Below are positions 34,207 to 43,121 of a stretch of DNA of 64,000 nt, piece by piece. This DNA comes from Senegalimassilia faecalis (lineage in GTDB: Bacteria; Actinomycetota; Coriobacteriia; Coriobacteriales; Eggerthellaceae), in contig NZ_SDPW01000001.1 in NCBI RefSeq assembly GCF_004135645.1, positions 1,550,001-1,614,000 of the forward strand, in the 5' to 3' direction. Made by a program: the position numbers and the translations under genes. Below the pieces are notes generated by a model. That model was not told the DNA's origin. It ran no database searches and saw only the letters and a program-made list of their open reading frames with translations. How positions within the stretch are numbered: the stretch's first letter is position 1; each line of letters begins with the position of its first letter.

Positions 34207-34350
34207 TTTTGTTCCCTCATCTTTCGCAGCCATTCATTCGCGATGTGTTTTTCCTTCGAGGGAAAGGCTCATAGCCAATGTGGGTATCCTGCGCGCGCTG
34301 CGCAATGATGGTCAAAGGCTTTGGCGAACTAGGAAATACGAGAGAGGCTC

Positions 34351-34391
34351 GCCCGAAACGGGACAAAGGGACTGTCCGTCCCATTTCGGGC
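34351..34391. repeat. GGGACAAAGGGAC palindrome, copy 2 (altered)
   Basis: GCCCGAAA(C)GGGAC pairs with GTCCC(A)TTTCGGGC, with an inner GGACtGTCC. The inner sequence is the same family as the 33.8-kb palindrome, but the outer arms are different. Confidence 0.7.
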
Positions 34392-34461
34392 GCACTTGCT
34401 TGAAATGTGTTGAGTTTTTTACCGTTACGGGCATTGTGTTGCAAATTCCTTTAGCAGTGAT

Positions 34462-34497
34462 ATGTTTTAGCAGCTAAATATTTAGGAACTAAAACAT
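34462..34497 (+). promoter_or_regulatory. Operator of the MarR-type regulator
   Basis: ATGTTTTAG (34462-34470) and CTAAAACAT (34489-34497) form an inverted repeat, with more TTAG/CTAA half-sites between them. The stretch is AT-rich and ends 19 bp before the chosen ATG 34517, a place typical of autoregulation. Confidence 0.65.
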
Positions 34498-34516
34498 GTT
34501 GCGAAAGGAGTTGCGC

Positions 34517-35071
34517 ATGGACGATTCCATACAGGAATTGCGTCAAGAATTGTTCTCGGCGGTTGTTCGCATGCGCCGGGCAAGCACGCATCCGCCGGTG
34601 CCGGTGGGAGTTACGCCCGCCGAAGGCCAAGCGATGATCGCGATAGCGCGTTTGGAACAGCAGGGCGCAAGCGTTCGCTCCGGCGAAGTGGCAAAATGCA
34701 GCCACTCAACGCCAAGCGCCATGTCGCAGGTGCTGAAGTCCCTTGAGGAAAAGGGCTTTATCACGCGTCAGCGCAGCGCCGGGGATTGCCGCGGCGTGAC
34801 CGTCCATTTGACTGAGCGGGGCTGGAAGCTTGAAACGCGGCATCGTCGCATGCACGATCGCCGCCTTGACGAGGCGCTGGCGTATTTGGGCCAAGACGAC
34901 GCCCGGGAGTTCGTGCGCATCGTGAAGCGGCTGTCCGAATTCAACGCCACGCACCCGTGGACCGTTGCTGAAGAGGATATCGCTTCGGGCTTCTATAGCG
35001 AAGCATCCGTAGACGGCCCCGAGGTGCAGCCAGGCCGAACCGTCGAACAAGGTGATGTCCCGTGCGCATAA
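34517..35071 (+). CDS. MarR-family transcriptional regulator of the ABC exporter
   Basis: 184 residues from ATG 34517, behind AAAGGAG; ATG 34496 in the same frame lies within the operator. The winged-helix part has TPAEGQAMIAIARLEQQG, VRSGEVAKCSHSTPSAMSQVLKSLEEKGFI and RQRSAGDCRGVTVHLTERG, the usual recognition helix and wing of MarR proteins. The last 40 residues are an acidic tail. Its stop overlaps the start of the exporter gene by 10 bases, so the regulator and exporter are one operon. Confidence 0.88.
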   Translation: MDDSIQELRQELFSAVVRMRRASTHPPVPVGVTPAEGQAMIAIARLEQQGASVRSGEVAKCSHSTPSAMSQVLKSLEEKGFITRQRSAGDCRGVTVHLTERGWKLETRHRRMHDRRLDEALAYLGQDDAREFVRIVKRLSEFNATHPWTVAEEDIASGFYSEASVDGPEVQPGRTVEQGDVPCA

Positions 35072-37227
35072 TCAAGAACCTGCTCGAGCACAAGGTTGCC
35101 GTGCTGCTGATTGTGGCGCTGCTGTGCGTGCAGGCGGCGTGCGACCTGGCGCTGCCGAACTACACGTCCGATATCGTTGACGTGGGTATCCAACAGCAAG
35201 GCGTCGAGGACGTGGCCGCAACGCAGCTTTCCGAGCGCACGCACGACCTGGTGGCCATGATGCTGCCCGAATCCGACGAGCAAACCTTCGCCGACGCCTA
35301 CGCGCAAAACGCCGACGGCATGTACGACCTCACCGATACCGGCCGCGAAAACCGCGCGGAGCTCAATAGCTCCATGGCGCTGCCGTTGACGGTGGTGCAC
35401 TACGCCGACCAGATTCCCGATCTTGACCTTGACCAGGCGAAAGCCGCCTACGACGCCGGCATGGTCGGCAAGGACGACGTCCTGTCTATGCTCGACCAAG
35501 CGCGCGAATCCATGGGAGACATGGCCGACACGCTTATCGCGCAGCAGGGCATCGCCGCCGCGCGCGCCGAGTACGAGCAACTCGGCTTCAACATGGACGA
35601 CATGCAGATGAGCTACCTGCTGTCTACGGGCGCGAAGATGCTGGCGCTGGCGGCGCTAGGCATGCTGGTGGCCGTCATCGTGGGCTTTTTGGCGTCGCGC
35701 ACGGCCGCGAAGGTTGGCCGCAGCCTGCGTGAACGCCTGTTCAACAAGGTGGTCAGCTTCTCCGACGCCGAGGTGCAGTCGTTCAGCGCCGCGTCGCTGA
35801 TCACGCGCGGCACCAACGACGTGCAGCTGGTGCAGATGGTCATCGTCATGCTGCTGCGCATGGTGCTGTACGCGCCCATCCTGGCCATCGGCGGCATCAT
35901 CATGATCGCGCGCACCGACCTGTCCATGGGCTGGATCATTATCGCGGCCGTGGTTGCCATCGGCGTGGTCATCGTCTTCTTGATGAAGGTTGCCATGCCG
36001 AAGTTCAAGATCATGCAGAAGCTCATCGACCGCGTGAACCTGGTGTCGCGCGAGATCCTCACGGGCTTGCCCGTCATCCGCGCGTTCGGCCGCGAGCAGC
36101 ACGAGGAGGCGCGCTTCGACGAAGCGAACACGCGCCTGATGAAGACGCAGCTGTTCACGAACCGCGTCATGACGTTCATGATGCCGCTCATGATGCTCAT
36201 CATGAACCTGGTGTCGGTGGGCATCATCTGGTTCGGCGGCCACGCCATCGACGCGGGCTCGCTGCAAACGGGCGACCTCATCGCGTTCATCACGTACTCC
36301 ATGGTCATCATCATGGGCTTCCTGATGATCGGCATGATCTCCATCATGCTGCCGCGCGCCAACGTGGCGGCCGAGCGCATCGACGAGGTGCTCATCTGCG
36401 AACCCTCCATCGCCGACCCGGCGCCTGAACAGGCCAAAGACGCCCAGCTTGCCGCCGCGGCCGCACCGGGCGCGCAAATCGCGTTCAACGACGTGAGCTT
36501 CCGCTACTCCGATTCCGCCGAATGCGTGCTTGAACACGTCAGCTTCACGGCCGAAGCGGGCAAGACCACGGCCATCATCGGATCGACGGGCAGCGGCAAG
36601 TCCACGGTGCTCAAGCTGGCCGAGCGCTTCTACGACGTCACATCGGGCAGCGTCACCATCGATGGCGTCGACGTGCGCGAAGTCAGCCAGCATGCGCTGC
36701 GCGCCCAGCTTGGCTACGTGCCGCAGAAGGCGTTCCTGTTCAGCGGCACCATCGCCAGCAACATCGGTTACGGCGCGCAAGACGCCGGCGAAGAGCGCAT
36801 CCGCATGGCGGCCGACGTGGCGCAGGCGTCCGAGTTCATCGGCGAACGCGAAGAAGGCCTGTCCACGCCCATCGCGCAGGGTGGCACGAACGTCTCCGGC
36901 GGCCAGCGCCAGCGCCTGGCCATCGCCCGCGCCCTTGCCACCGATGCGCGCGCGTACCTGTTCGACGACAGCTTCAGCGCGCTTGACTACAAAACCGACG
37001 CCGCGCTGCGCCACCAGCTGGCCAGCCGCCTGGCGGGCAAGACCGTCGTCATCGTAGCTCAGCGCATCTCCACGGTGCTTACCGCCGACCGCATCGTCGT
37101 GCTTGACGAAGGCCGCGTGGTTGGCTGCGGCACGCACGCCGAACTCATGCAAACGTGCGAGGAATATCGCGAGATCGCCATGTCGCAGCTATCGGAAGCG
37201 GAACTGAAAGGGGGTGATGCGAAATGA
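35062..37227 (+). CDS. ABC exporter half with degenerate catalytic site (subunit A)
   Basis: 721 residues from GTG 35062. Six membrane helices with an outside insertion of about 150 residues between the first and second helix (about 35-190), acidic and helix-rich. ATPase domain: GSTGSGKST (about 507), signature VSGGQRQR (about 612), Walker B YLFDDSFSALD (about 632), where the catalytic Glu is Ser. With the partner's altered signature (ISAGQ), this builds one degenerate ATP site and leaves one normal site, as in TM287/288 and BmrCD. The ATGA overlap with the next gene supports a heterodimer. Confidence 0.92.
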   Translation: MRIIKNLLEHKVAVLLIVALLCVQAACDLALPNYTSDIVDVGIQQQGVEDVAATQLSERTHDLVAMMLPESDEQTFADAYAQNADGMYDLTDTGRENRAELNSSMALPLTVVHYADQIPDLDLDQAKAAYDAGMVGKDDVLSMLDQARESMGDMADTLIAQQGIAAARAEYEQLGFNMDDMQMSYLLSTGAKMLALAALGMLVAVIVGFLASRTAAKVGRSLRERLFNKVVSFSDAEVQSFSAASLITRGTNDVQLVQMVIVMLLRMVLYAPILAIGGIIMIARTDLSMGWIIIAAVVAIGVVIVFLMKVAMPKFKIMQKLIDRVNLVSREILTGLPVIRAFGREQHEEARFDEANTRLMKTQLFTNRVMTFMMPLMMLIMNLVSVGIIWFGGHAIDAGSLQTGDLIAFITYSMVIIMGFLMIGMISIMLPRANVAAERIDEVLICEPSIADPAPEQAKDAQLAAAAAPGAQIAFNDVSFRYSDSAECVLEHVSFTAEAGKTTAIIGSTGSGKSTVLKLAERFYDVTSGSVTIDGVDVREVSQHALRAQLGYVPQKAFLFSGTIASNIGYGAQDAGEERIRMAADVAQASEFIGEREEGLSTPIAQGGTNVSGGQRQRLAIARALATDARAYLFDDSFSALDYKTDAALRHQLASRLAGKTVVIVAQRISTVLTADRIVVLDEGRVVGCGTHAELMQTCEEYREIAMSQLSEAELKGGDAK

Positions 37228-39092
37228 GCGGGAAGAGCGAGGATTTGAAGAAGGTAACGCAGCGCCGCCCGCACGGCCCGGGCGCGCGCATGATGCCGGG
37301 CGAGAAGGCCGCTGACTTCAAGGGGTCCATCGGCAAGCTGCTGCGCTTTATGGGCCAGTTCAAAGCGCCGCTCATCTGCGCCATCGTGTTCGCCATCGGC
37401 TCGGCCGCGTTCAACATCGTGGGTCCGAAGGTGCTTTCGCAGGCCACCACCGAGCTGTTCGAGGGCATCGTGGCGAAAGTGGGCGGCACGGGCGGCATCG
37501 ACTTCGACGCCATCGCCGGCATCATCGCGGCAACGCTGACGCTGTACGTCGTCAGCGCCGCGTGCAGCTTCGTGCAAGGCTGGATGATGACGAGCGTGTC
37601 GCAGCGCACGTGCTACGGTCTGCGCCGCGCCATCGCCGAGAAGATCGACCGCATGCCCGTGGGGTATTTCGAGCGCACGTCCACCGGCGACACGCTGTCG
37701 CGCATCACCAACGACGTGGACACGCTTGGCCAAAGCCTCAACCAAGGCGTCACGCAGCTGATCACGTCCGTGACCACCCTCATCGGCGTAGTGGTGATGA
37801 TGCTGTCCATCAACCCGCTGCTCACGGGCATCACCGTGCTTATCCTGCCGGTGTCGCTCGTGCTCATCGCCGCGGTGGTGAAGTCGTCGCAGAAGCACTT
37901 CCGCGCCCAGCAGGCCAGCCTTGGCGCCATCAACGGCCAGGTGGAAGAGACGTTTTCCGGCCACGCCATCGTGCGTGCGTTCAACCAGGAAGGCGCCGTG
38001 GCCGAAACGTTCGGGCAGACGAACGGCAAGCTGTACGAAAGCGCGTGGAAGTCGCAGTTCCTTTCGGGCCTCATGATGCCCGTCATGAGCTTCGTGGGCA
38101 ACTTGGGCTACGTGGCCGTGGCGCTGGTGGGCAGCGTGCTTGCCGTGCAGGGCGCCATCACCGTCGGCGACATCCAGGCGTTCATCCAGTACGTGAAGAA
38201 CTTCACGCAGCCCATCACGCAGCTGTCGCAGGTGGGCAACGTGCTGCAGCAGATGGCCGCCGCGGCAGAGCGCATCTTCGCCTTCCTCGACGAGCCCGAG
38301 CTTGAGCCCGAGCAGCCGAAGGCGAAGGCGGCCGACGTGCCCTGCGACGTGGAGTTCGACCATGTGCACTTCGGTTACGACCCCGCCAAGTCCATCATCA
38401 AGGACTTCTCGGCGAAGGTTGCCGAAGGCCAGACCGTGGCGCTGGTGGGCCCGACGGGCGCCGGCAAAACCACTATGGTGAAGCTGCTCATGCGCTTCTA
38501 CGATGTTGACGCGGGCGCCATCCGCATCGGCGGCACCAATGTGCGCGATTTTTCCCGCACCGACGTGCGCGACCAGTTCGGCATGGTGCTGCAGGACACG
38601 TGGCTGTTCAACGGCACCGTGCGCGACAACATCGCCTACGGCAAGCTCGACGCCACCGACGAGGAGGTGGAAGCTGCCGCGCGCGCCGCGTACGTGCACC
38701 ACTTCATCACCACGCTGCCGCAGGGCTACAACACGGTGATCAACGAGGATGCCACCAACATCAGCGCAGGTCAACGCCAGCTTCTGACCATTGCGCGCGC
38801 CATATTGGCCAACAGGCGCATGCTGATTTTGGACGAGGCGACTTCAAGCGTGGACACGCGCACCGAGGAGCGCATCCAAAAGGCCATGGACAACCTTATG
38901 GCCGGCCGCACGTCGTTCGTGATTGCCCACCGGCTGTCCACCATCAAAAACGCCGACCTTATCCTGGTGTTGCAGCACGGTGACATTGTGGAGCAAGGCA
39001 CACATGAAGAGCTGCTTTCGCTTGGCGGTGCGTACGCGGAACTGTATAATTCTCAGTTCGAAGACAACGTCGAAGACGAGGAGCGCGAATAG
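37224..39092 (+). CDS. ABC exporter half with complete Walker B (subunit B)
   Basis: 622 residues; ATG 37224 overlaps the preceding TGA. Six membrane helices. ATPase domain: GPTGAGKTT (about 408), signature ISAGQRQL (about 513), Walker B LILDEATSSVD (about 535) with the catalytic Glu, and the switch His in VIAHRLSTI. The signature is non-standard, which matches the Ser in the partner's Walker B. The substrate is unknown; MarR control suggests a drug or a toxic small molecule. Confidence 0.92.
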   Translation: MSGKSEDLKKVTQRRPHGPGARMMPGEKAADFKGSIGKLLRFMGQFKAPLICAIVFAIGSAAFNIVGPKVLSQATTELFEGIVAKVGGTGGIDFDAIAGIIAATLTLYVVSAACSFVQGWMMTSVSQRTCYGLRRAIAEKIDRMPVGYFERTSTGDTLSRITNDVDTLGQSLNQGVTQLITSVTTLIGVVVMMLSINPLLTGITVLILPVSLVLIAAVVKSSQKHFRAQQASLGAINGQVEETFSGHAIVRAFNQEGAVAETFGQTNGKLYESAWKSQFLSGLMMPVMSFVGNLGYVAVALVGSVLAVQGAITVGDIQAFIQYVKNFTQPITQLSQVGNVLQQMAAAAERIFAFLDEPELEPEQPKAKAADVPCDVEFDHVHFGYDPAKSIIKDFSAKVAEGQTVALVGPTGAGKTTMVKLLMRFYDVDAGAIRIGGTNVRDFSRTDVRDQFGMVLQDTWLFNGTVRDNIAYGKLDATDEEVEAAARAAYVHHFITTLPQGYNTVINEDATNISAGQRQLLTIARAILANRRMLILDEATSSVDTRTEERIQKAMDNLMAGRTSFVIAHRLSTIKNADLILVLQHGDIVEQGTHEELLSLGGAYAELYNSQFEDNVEDEERE

Positions 39093-39112
39093 GTCGCACG
39101 GCCCGTTTCGGC

Positions 39113-39850
39113 ATGAAGCGAAAGCGCGTGCAACCTATGACCGCACAAAACGATACGCAGCAAACGGCAAGCCGCACGGGGGAAGGCCCGGTGCGGCTTG
39201 CCGCGTTTGATTTCGATGGAACGGCGCTTGACGGCAACTCGCCGGTCATTCTGGTGAAGTTTCTGGTGCGCCGGCGCATGCTCAACCCGTCGGTGGTGCT
39301 GCGCATCGGACTTTGGGCCGCGGCGTACAAGCTGCGCCTGCCGCAGAACGAGGCGTGGGTACGCGGGCTGGTGTTCCGCGCGTTTGCGGGCAAACCGGTG
39401 GAGCAGGTCGACCAGTTCCTGTACGACTTCTACGACGAATGCGTGGGGCCGCGTGTGCGTGCGGCGGCGCGGCAGGCCATGGAGCAGTGGCATGAGCAGG
39501 GCGTGAAGGTGGTGTGCGTATCGGCCACGTTCGAGCCCATTGTGGTGCGTGCCATGCGCGATTTGCCGTTCGACTACCAGATTTCCACGCGCATGAAGGT
39601 CAACCCCGACGGCACGTATGGTTGCGAAGTGGAAGGCTTGCCGGTGGAAGGCGACCAGAAGATGATAGAGCTGCGCCGTTTCGCGAACGCGAAGTGGGGC
39701 GTGGGCGGCTGGGAGCTTGAGGCGGCCTACGGCGACCACCATTCCGATCGCGCCATGCTTGCCGCCGCGAAGCAGGCGTTCGCCGTGTGCCCCGACCGCC
39801 CGCTGTCGCGCACCGCGCGCGAACGCGGCTACCAAGTGCTTGAGTGGTAG
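39113..39850 (+). CDS. HAD-superfamily phosphatase, subclass IB type
   Basis: 245 residues from ATG 39113, or 237 from ATG 39137; neither has a strong site. Motif I is FDFDGTALDGN (about 30-40), motif II VVCVSATFEPIV (about 132), and motif III/IV AYGDHHSDRAML (about 203-214). The capping domain is helical as in phosphoserine-phosphatase-like and CicA-like proteins. The substrate is unknown. It follows the ABC exporter by 20 bp and may be cotranscribed. A terminator follows at 39902. Confidence 0.8.
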   Translation: MKRKRVQPMTAQNDTQQTASRTGEGPVRLAAFDFDGTALDGNSPVILVKFLVRRRMLNPSVVLRIGLWAAAYKLRLPQNEAWVRGLVFRAFAGKPVEQVDQFLYDFYDECVGPRVRAAARQAMEQWHEQGVKVVCVSATFEPIVVRAMRDLPFDYQISTRMKVNPDGTYGCEVEGLPVEGDQKMIELRRFANAKWGVGGWELEAAYGDHHSDRAMLAAAKQAFAVCPDRPLSRTARERGYQVLEW

Positions 39851-39901
39851 CGCGCCCATTCCCTCTTGCAGATAGTTGATTTTGGAAACGGCTTAGAAAC
39901 G

Positions 39902-39925
39902 CCCCAGGTCGCGTGCGCCCTGGGG
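39902..39925 (+). terminator. Terminator after the HAD-IB gene
   Basis: CCCCAGG (39902-39908) pairs with CCTGGGG (39919-39925), followed by TTTGCGGGATTGTTT. Confidence 0.65.
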
Positions 39926-39955
39926 TTTGCGGGATTGTTTCAATTTCGTGCGCGC

Positions 39956-39985
39956 TTATGCACAGGCGCGCGTATCCGCTAAAAT
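39956..39985 (+). promoter_or_regulatory. Promoter of the AAA+-like gene
   Basis: TTATGC (39956-39961), 18-bp spacer, TAAAAT (39980-39985). It lies 41 bp upstream of ATG 40027. Confidence 0.45.
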
Positions 39986-40026
39986 GTTACCGACTTATAG
40001 CTAATTACCTGAAGGGGGTTGGGTCG

Positions 40027-41592
40027 ATGCTGGAGAGCAATATGAACAATATGCCCAGCCAAAACGATGATCGGGACAGCTCGGTTGGCGAATACCTGTC
40101 GCGTGCCGCGGCCGCGGTGGCGCAGGGCAACCAGATGCTGGCCTTGCATTTGTACCTGGCGGCGTTCGAGCGCGGCCAAGCGGCGGACGATTCCGTGCCC
40201 ACGGAGGCCGCCATCGACGGGCTGAAGCGCGCGTGGCGCTTGGCGTGCAGCCTGAAAGAGCGCAGCATCGCCGAGTACGTGTTCGAGCGCATGGAGCCGT
40301 ACCTGTCGTCGGACGAGGTGGCCGCCTGCGCTGAGCAGCTGCAGGAATTGGCGCTTTCGAAGCTTGAAGAATTCGGGCTGTCGCGCGATGAACTTGAGGA
40401 CATGACGGACATGATCTCGCAGGACATCATCGGCGGCGATGCGCACCTGCTGCGCGTCGAGCACCTTACGGACATGCCCGCGCCGCGCCGCGAAGACGCC
40501 CCGGCGCCGCAGGTGCCCGAAGCGCCCACCGGCCAAGCGCCCGAAGATGCGCCGCAGCCGCCGGCGCCCGTTACGGCCGGTGGCGCGCCTGCGCCGGCGC
40601 GCAAGCCTGCGGCAGGTCCGGCGGCCCCCGGCACGCCGCCCGCGCAGCAAAAGCAGGTGCTGTCGTCTATGGAACACGTCACGTACAAGGAATTGGTCGG
40701 CTTCGACCAGGCCGTGGCCGACATGTCGGCCTTCGGCATCGGCATGCAGAAAGACCCGGCGTTCCAAGAGCTGGTCAAACAGTTGAACGTGCGCCACGGG
40801 CTTGACCGCATGCCCGCGTGCGACGCGCTGCTTATGCGCAGCCCCGCGCGCGAGGATGCGAACCGCTTCATGACGGCCACCGTCGGCGAGCTGGACCTTC
40901 CCGTGCTGCGCATGCGCATGGAAGAGAACATGCAGGGCATGCCGGTGCTGTGCGTCATGGCGCAGGCCGACCGCCAGCCGAAGCTCAACAAGGCGCACAA
41001 CGATTTCGAGGAACCGGGCGTGCTGGTCATCGAGGACATCGACCTGTGGTCGGCCCCGGTGTTCGACGCCCCTGAAGACCTTGGCGGGCTGATCATGTCC
41101 ACGCTGTCGCGCGGCGCGCGCGAGGCGGTGAACCTCATCCGCAATTCGGCCGACAACCCCGACGTGTTCGTGCTGTGCACGGCCGCGGCCGGAAACGACA
41201 TCGACCCGTTCTTCTTCGACTTGCTCGGACCGCTTTCCGCCATCGAAATCGACAACCCCAACGACAAGGAGCGCGCTGACATCTGGATGGACATCGCGCG
41301 CGAGCATCCTTCCATTCGCGGGGTCGATCGCGACGTGCTGGTGAAGTACTCGAAGGGCATGCCTCGTTACGACATGTACATGGCCGCGCGCGAAGCTATC
41401 GAAGAGGCGTACAAAGACAGCCTCATGCAGCGCCGCTACATTCCGGTGACCACGGACAACCTGTTCGACAAGCTGGCTGCCTACCAGCCGCTTGAATCGG
41501 CGGAATACAAAGCGCTTGAGCAAGCGGTGATCGATGACTTTAGGAGGGAGCTCGATCACTTAGACGACCTGTTGAAGGGGGAGGGCCAGTAA
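40027..41592 (+). CDS. AAA+-like protein lacking a Walker A motif
   Basis: 521 residues from ATG 40027, behind AAGGGGG. Residues 1-150 are helical and TPR-like in look (AQGNQMLALHLYLAAFERG); 150-210 is a Pro/Ala-rich linker. From about 215 the chain reads like an FtsH-type AAA domain: YKELVGFDQAV, then LLMRSPAREDANRF where GPPGTGKT should be, the Walker B GVLVIEDIDLWS (about 335), and a lid with IEIDNPNDKERADIW and YSKGMPRYDMYMAAREA. So the ATP-binding Lys is missing but the acid pair is there. I infer a regulatory or scaffold protein. It overlaps the Rrf2 gene by one base. Confidence 0.7.
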   Translation: MLESNMNNMPSQNDDRDSSVGEYLSRAAAAVAQGNQMLALHLYLAAFERGQAADDSVPTEAAIDGLKRAWRLACSLKERSIAEYVFERMEPYLSSDEVAACAEQLQELALSKLEEFGLSRDELEDMTDMISQDIIGGDAHLLRVEHLTDMPAPRREDAPAPQVPEAPTGQAPEDAPQPPAPVTAGGAPAPARKPAAGPAAPGTPPAQQKQVLSSMEHVTYKELVGFDQAVADMSAFGIGMQKDPAFQELVKQLNVRHGLDRMPACDALLMRSPAREDANRFMTATVGELDLPVLRMRMEENMQGMPVLCVMAQADRQPKLNKAHNDFEEPGVLVIEDIDLWSAPVFDAPEDLGGLIMSTLSRGAREAVNLIRNSADNPDVFVLCTAAAGNDIDPFFFDLLGPLSAIEIDNPNDKERADIWMDIAREHPSIRGVDRDVLVKYSKGMPRYDMYMAAREAIEEAYKDSLMQRRYIPVTTDNLFDKLAAYQPLESAEYKALEQAVIDDFRRELDHLDDLLKGEGQ

Positions 41593-42170
41593 TGGACATC
41601 ACGCGGCGGTGCGACTACGCGTTGCGCATTTTGGAGGCGGCTTACCTGCGAGGCGACCAGTACGTGTCGGTTTCCGACATTTCCGAGCAGGAGGACATCC
41701 CGTATGCGTTTGCGCGCAGCATTCAGCACGACCTGGTGAAAGGCGGGCTCATCAAAACGGTGCGCGGCGCGCGCGGCGGTCTGGCGCTTGATTGCGACCC
41801 GGCGCAGATCACGCTGCTGGAGGTGCTTGAGGCCGTGCAGGGCCCGGTGAGCGTGTCGCTGTGCGCGGTTGATTCCGAGTATTGCAAGCGCCGCGGCGGG
41901 TGCTCGTACAACAAGCTGTGGATGGGCGCCGACAGCCTGCTCAACGCGTATTTCGACTCCATCACGCTCAAGGATTTGATGGAGCAGGGCGCGCGCCATC
42001 CCGCCATCAAGCAGGCCATTGCGGCAGCGCCGCCGCGGGCGCGCATGGCGTGCCCGGTGGACGCATGCGGCGGATGCGGCGCGGCCGGCAAGGCGGGCGC
42101 GAAGGCTGCGGCGAAACAGAAGCCGGCTGCCGGCGCTTCTGCCGCGACTGCATCTGCGGACGCGGAGTAG
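41592..42170 (+). CDS. Rrf2-family regulator with Fe-S-type cysteines
   Basis: 192 residues; ATG 41592 overlaps the TAA before it. The winged helix has MDITRRCDYALRILEAA, DISEQEDIPYAFARSIQHDLVKGGL and RGARGGLAL, as in IscR and RsrR. Three cysteines (C-x6-C-x5-C at about 91-104: CAVDSEYC, KRRGGC) fit binding of an Fe-S cluster. The C-terminus has another cluster-like CPVDACGGCG and an Ala/Lys tail that is not usual for the family. It may sense redox or iron state and act on its own operon or the AAA+-like gene. Confidence 0.88.
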   Translation: MDITRRCDYALRILEAAYLRGDQYVSVSDISEQEDIPYAFARSIQHDLVKGGLIKTVRGARGGLALDCDPAQITLLEVLEAVQGPVSVSLCAVDSEYCKRRGGCSYNKLWMGADSLLNAYFDSITLKDLMEQGARHPAIKQAIAAAPPRARMACPVDACGGCGAAGKAGAKAAAKQKPAAGASAATASADAE

Positions 42171-42173
42171 CGC

Positions 42174-43067
42174 GTGGCCCGCAAGGATATCGAGGAATTG
42201 GCAGCGTCCGCGGTGTGGCCCGCGGGCGCTGCTTTGTCGCAGCAGGAGTTTTGCGCGCACGTGCGCTCCGAGGGCACGCGCCTGTACCGCGATTTGCCCT
42301 GGCGGGGAATCGACGATGCCTACGGGGTGCTGGTCAGCGAAGTGATGCTGCAGCAAACCCAGGTCAAGCGCGTGTTGGGGCGCTGGGAACACTTCATGGG
42401 CATGTTCCCCACGCCCGATGCGCTGGCTGCGGCGGCGCCGGCCGACGTGCTGGCCGAGTGGCAGGGGCTTGGCTACAACCGCCGCGCTTTGGCGCTGAAG
42501 CGCGCGGCCGAGGAGTGCTCGCAGCACCACGCCGGCGCGCTGCCAGTGGGCGTTGACGCGCTGCAGCAGCTTCCCGGCATCGGGCCGGCAACGGCGGCGG
42601 GCATCACGGCGTTCGCGCGCAACCAGCGCGCCGTGTACATCGAGACGAACGTGCGCACGGTGTTTTTACACCTGCTGTTTCCCGATGAAGAGGCCGTGCC
42701 CGACAAGCAGCTTGAGCCGCTGGTGGCGGCGTGCTGCCCGCCGGCGGGGCAGGTTCGCGCGTGGTATTACGCGCTGCTTGACGTGGGTGCGCACCTGAAG
42801 TCCCAGGTCACTAACCCGTCAAGGCGCAGTGCGCACTATACGCGCCAGTCGGCGTTCGAAGGGTCGCGCCGCCAGAAGCGCGCCGAGCTGGTGCGCATCG
42901 TGCTGGCGTGCCCGGGCATAGCGCTTGGGCAGGCGGCGAAGCGCCTTGACGCCGAAGAGCGCGCCGCCGGGCGCGACGCGGTGGACCCGCAGCTGTTCGC
43001 ATCCATCGTGGCGGATTTGACGCGCGAAGGGTTTTTCCGCGAAGAAGACGGAAAGCTGTTCGCGTGA
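42174..43067 (+). CDS. MutY-like DNA glycosylase lacking the Fe-S cluster
   Basis: 297 residues from GTG 42174, 3 bp after the Rrf2 stop. The HhH-GPD core is clear: LPWRGIDDAYGVLVSEVMLQ (split here for length) with QQTQVKRV after it, and LQQLPGIGPATAAGITAF. The usual catalytic Asp in 'DGNV' is replaced: the sequence reads YIETNVRTVFLH. The four cysteines of MutY after 'LLDVGA' are absent, since that stretch reads HLKSQVTNPSRR. The C-terminal NUDIX-like domain is short and helical instead. A distinct clade of clusterless MutY relatives is known; whether it removes A opposite 8-oxoG is not shown. Confidence 0.78.
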   Translation: MARKDIEELAASAVWPAGAALSQQEFCAHVRSEGTRLYRDLPWRGIDDAYGVLVSEVMLQQTQVKRVLGRWEHFMGMFPTPDALAAAAPADVLAEWQGLGYNRRALALKRAAEECSQHHAGALPVGVDALQQLPGIGPATAAGITAFARNQRAVYIETNVRTVFLHLLFPDEEAVPDKQLEPLVAACCPPAGQVRAWYYALLDVGAHLKSQVTNPSRRSAHYTRQSAFEGSRRQKRAELVRIVLACPGIALGQAAKRLDAEERAAGRDAVDPQLFASIVADLTREGFFREEDGKLFA

Positions 43068-43121
43068 TGGTGCTTACGGGGGTAGGCGCGTGCGGGTTGG
43101 GTGAAAGGCGAGAGGACTATC

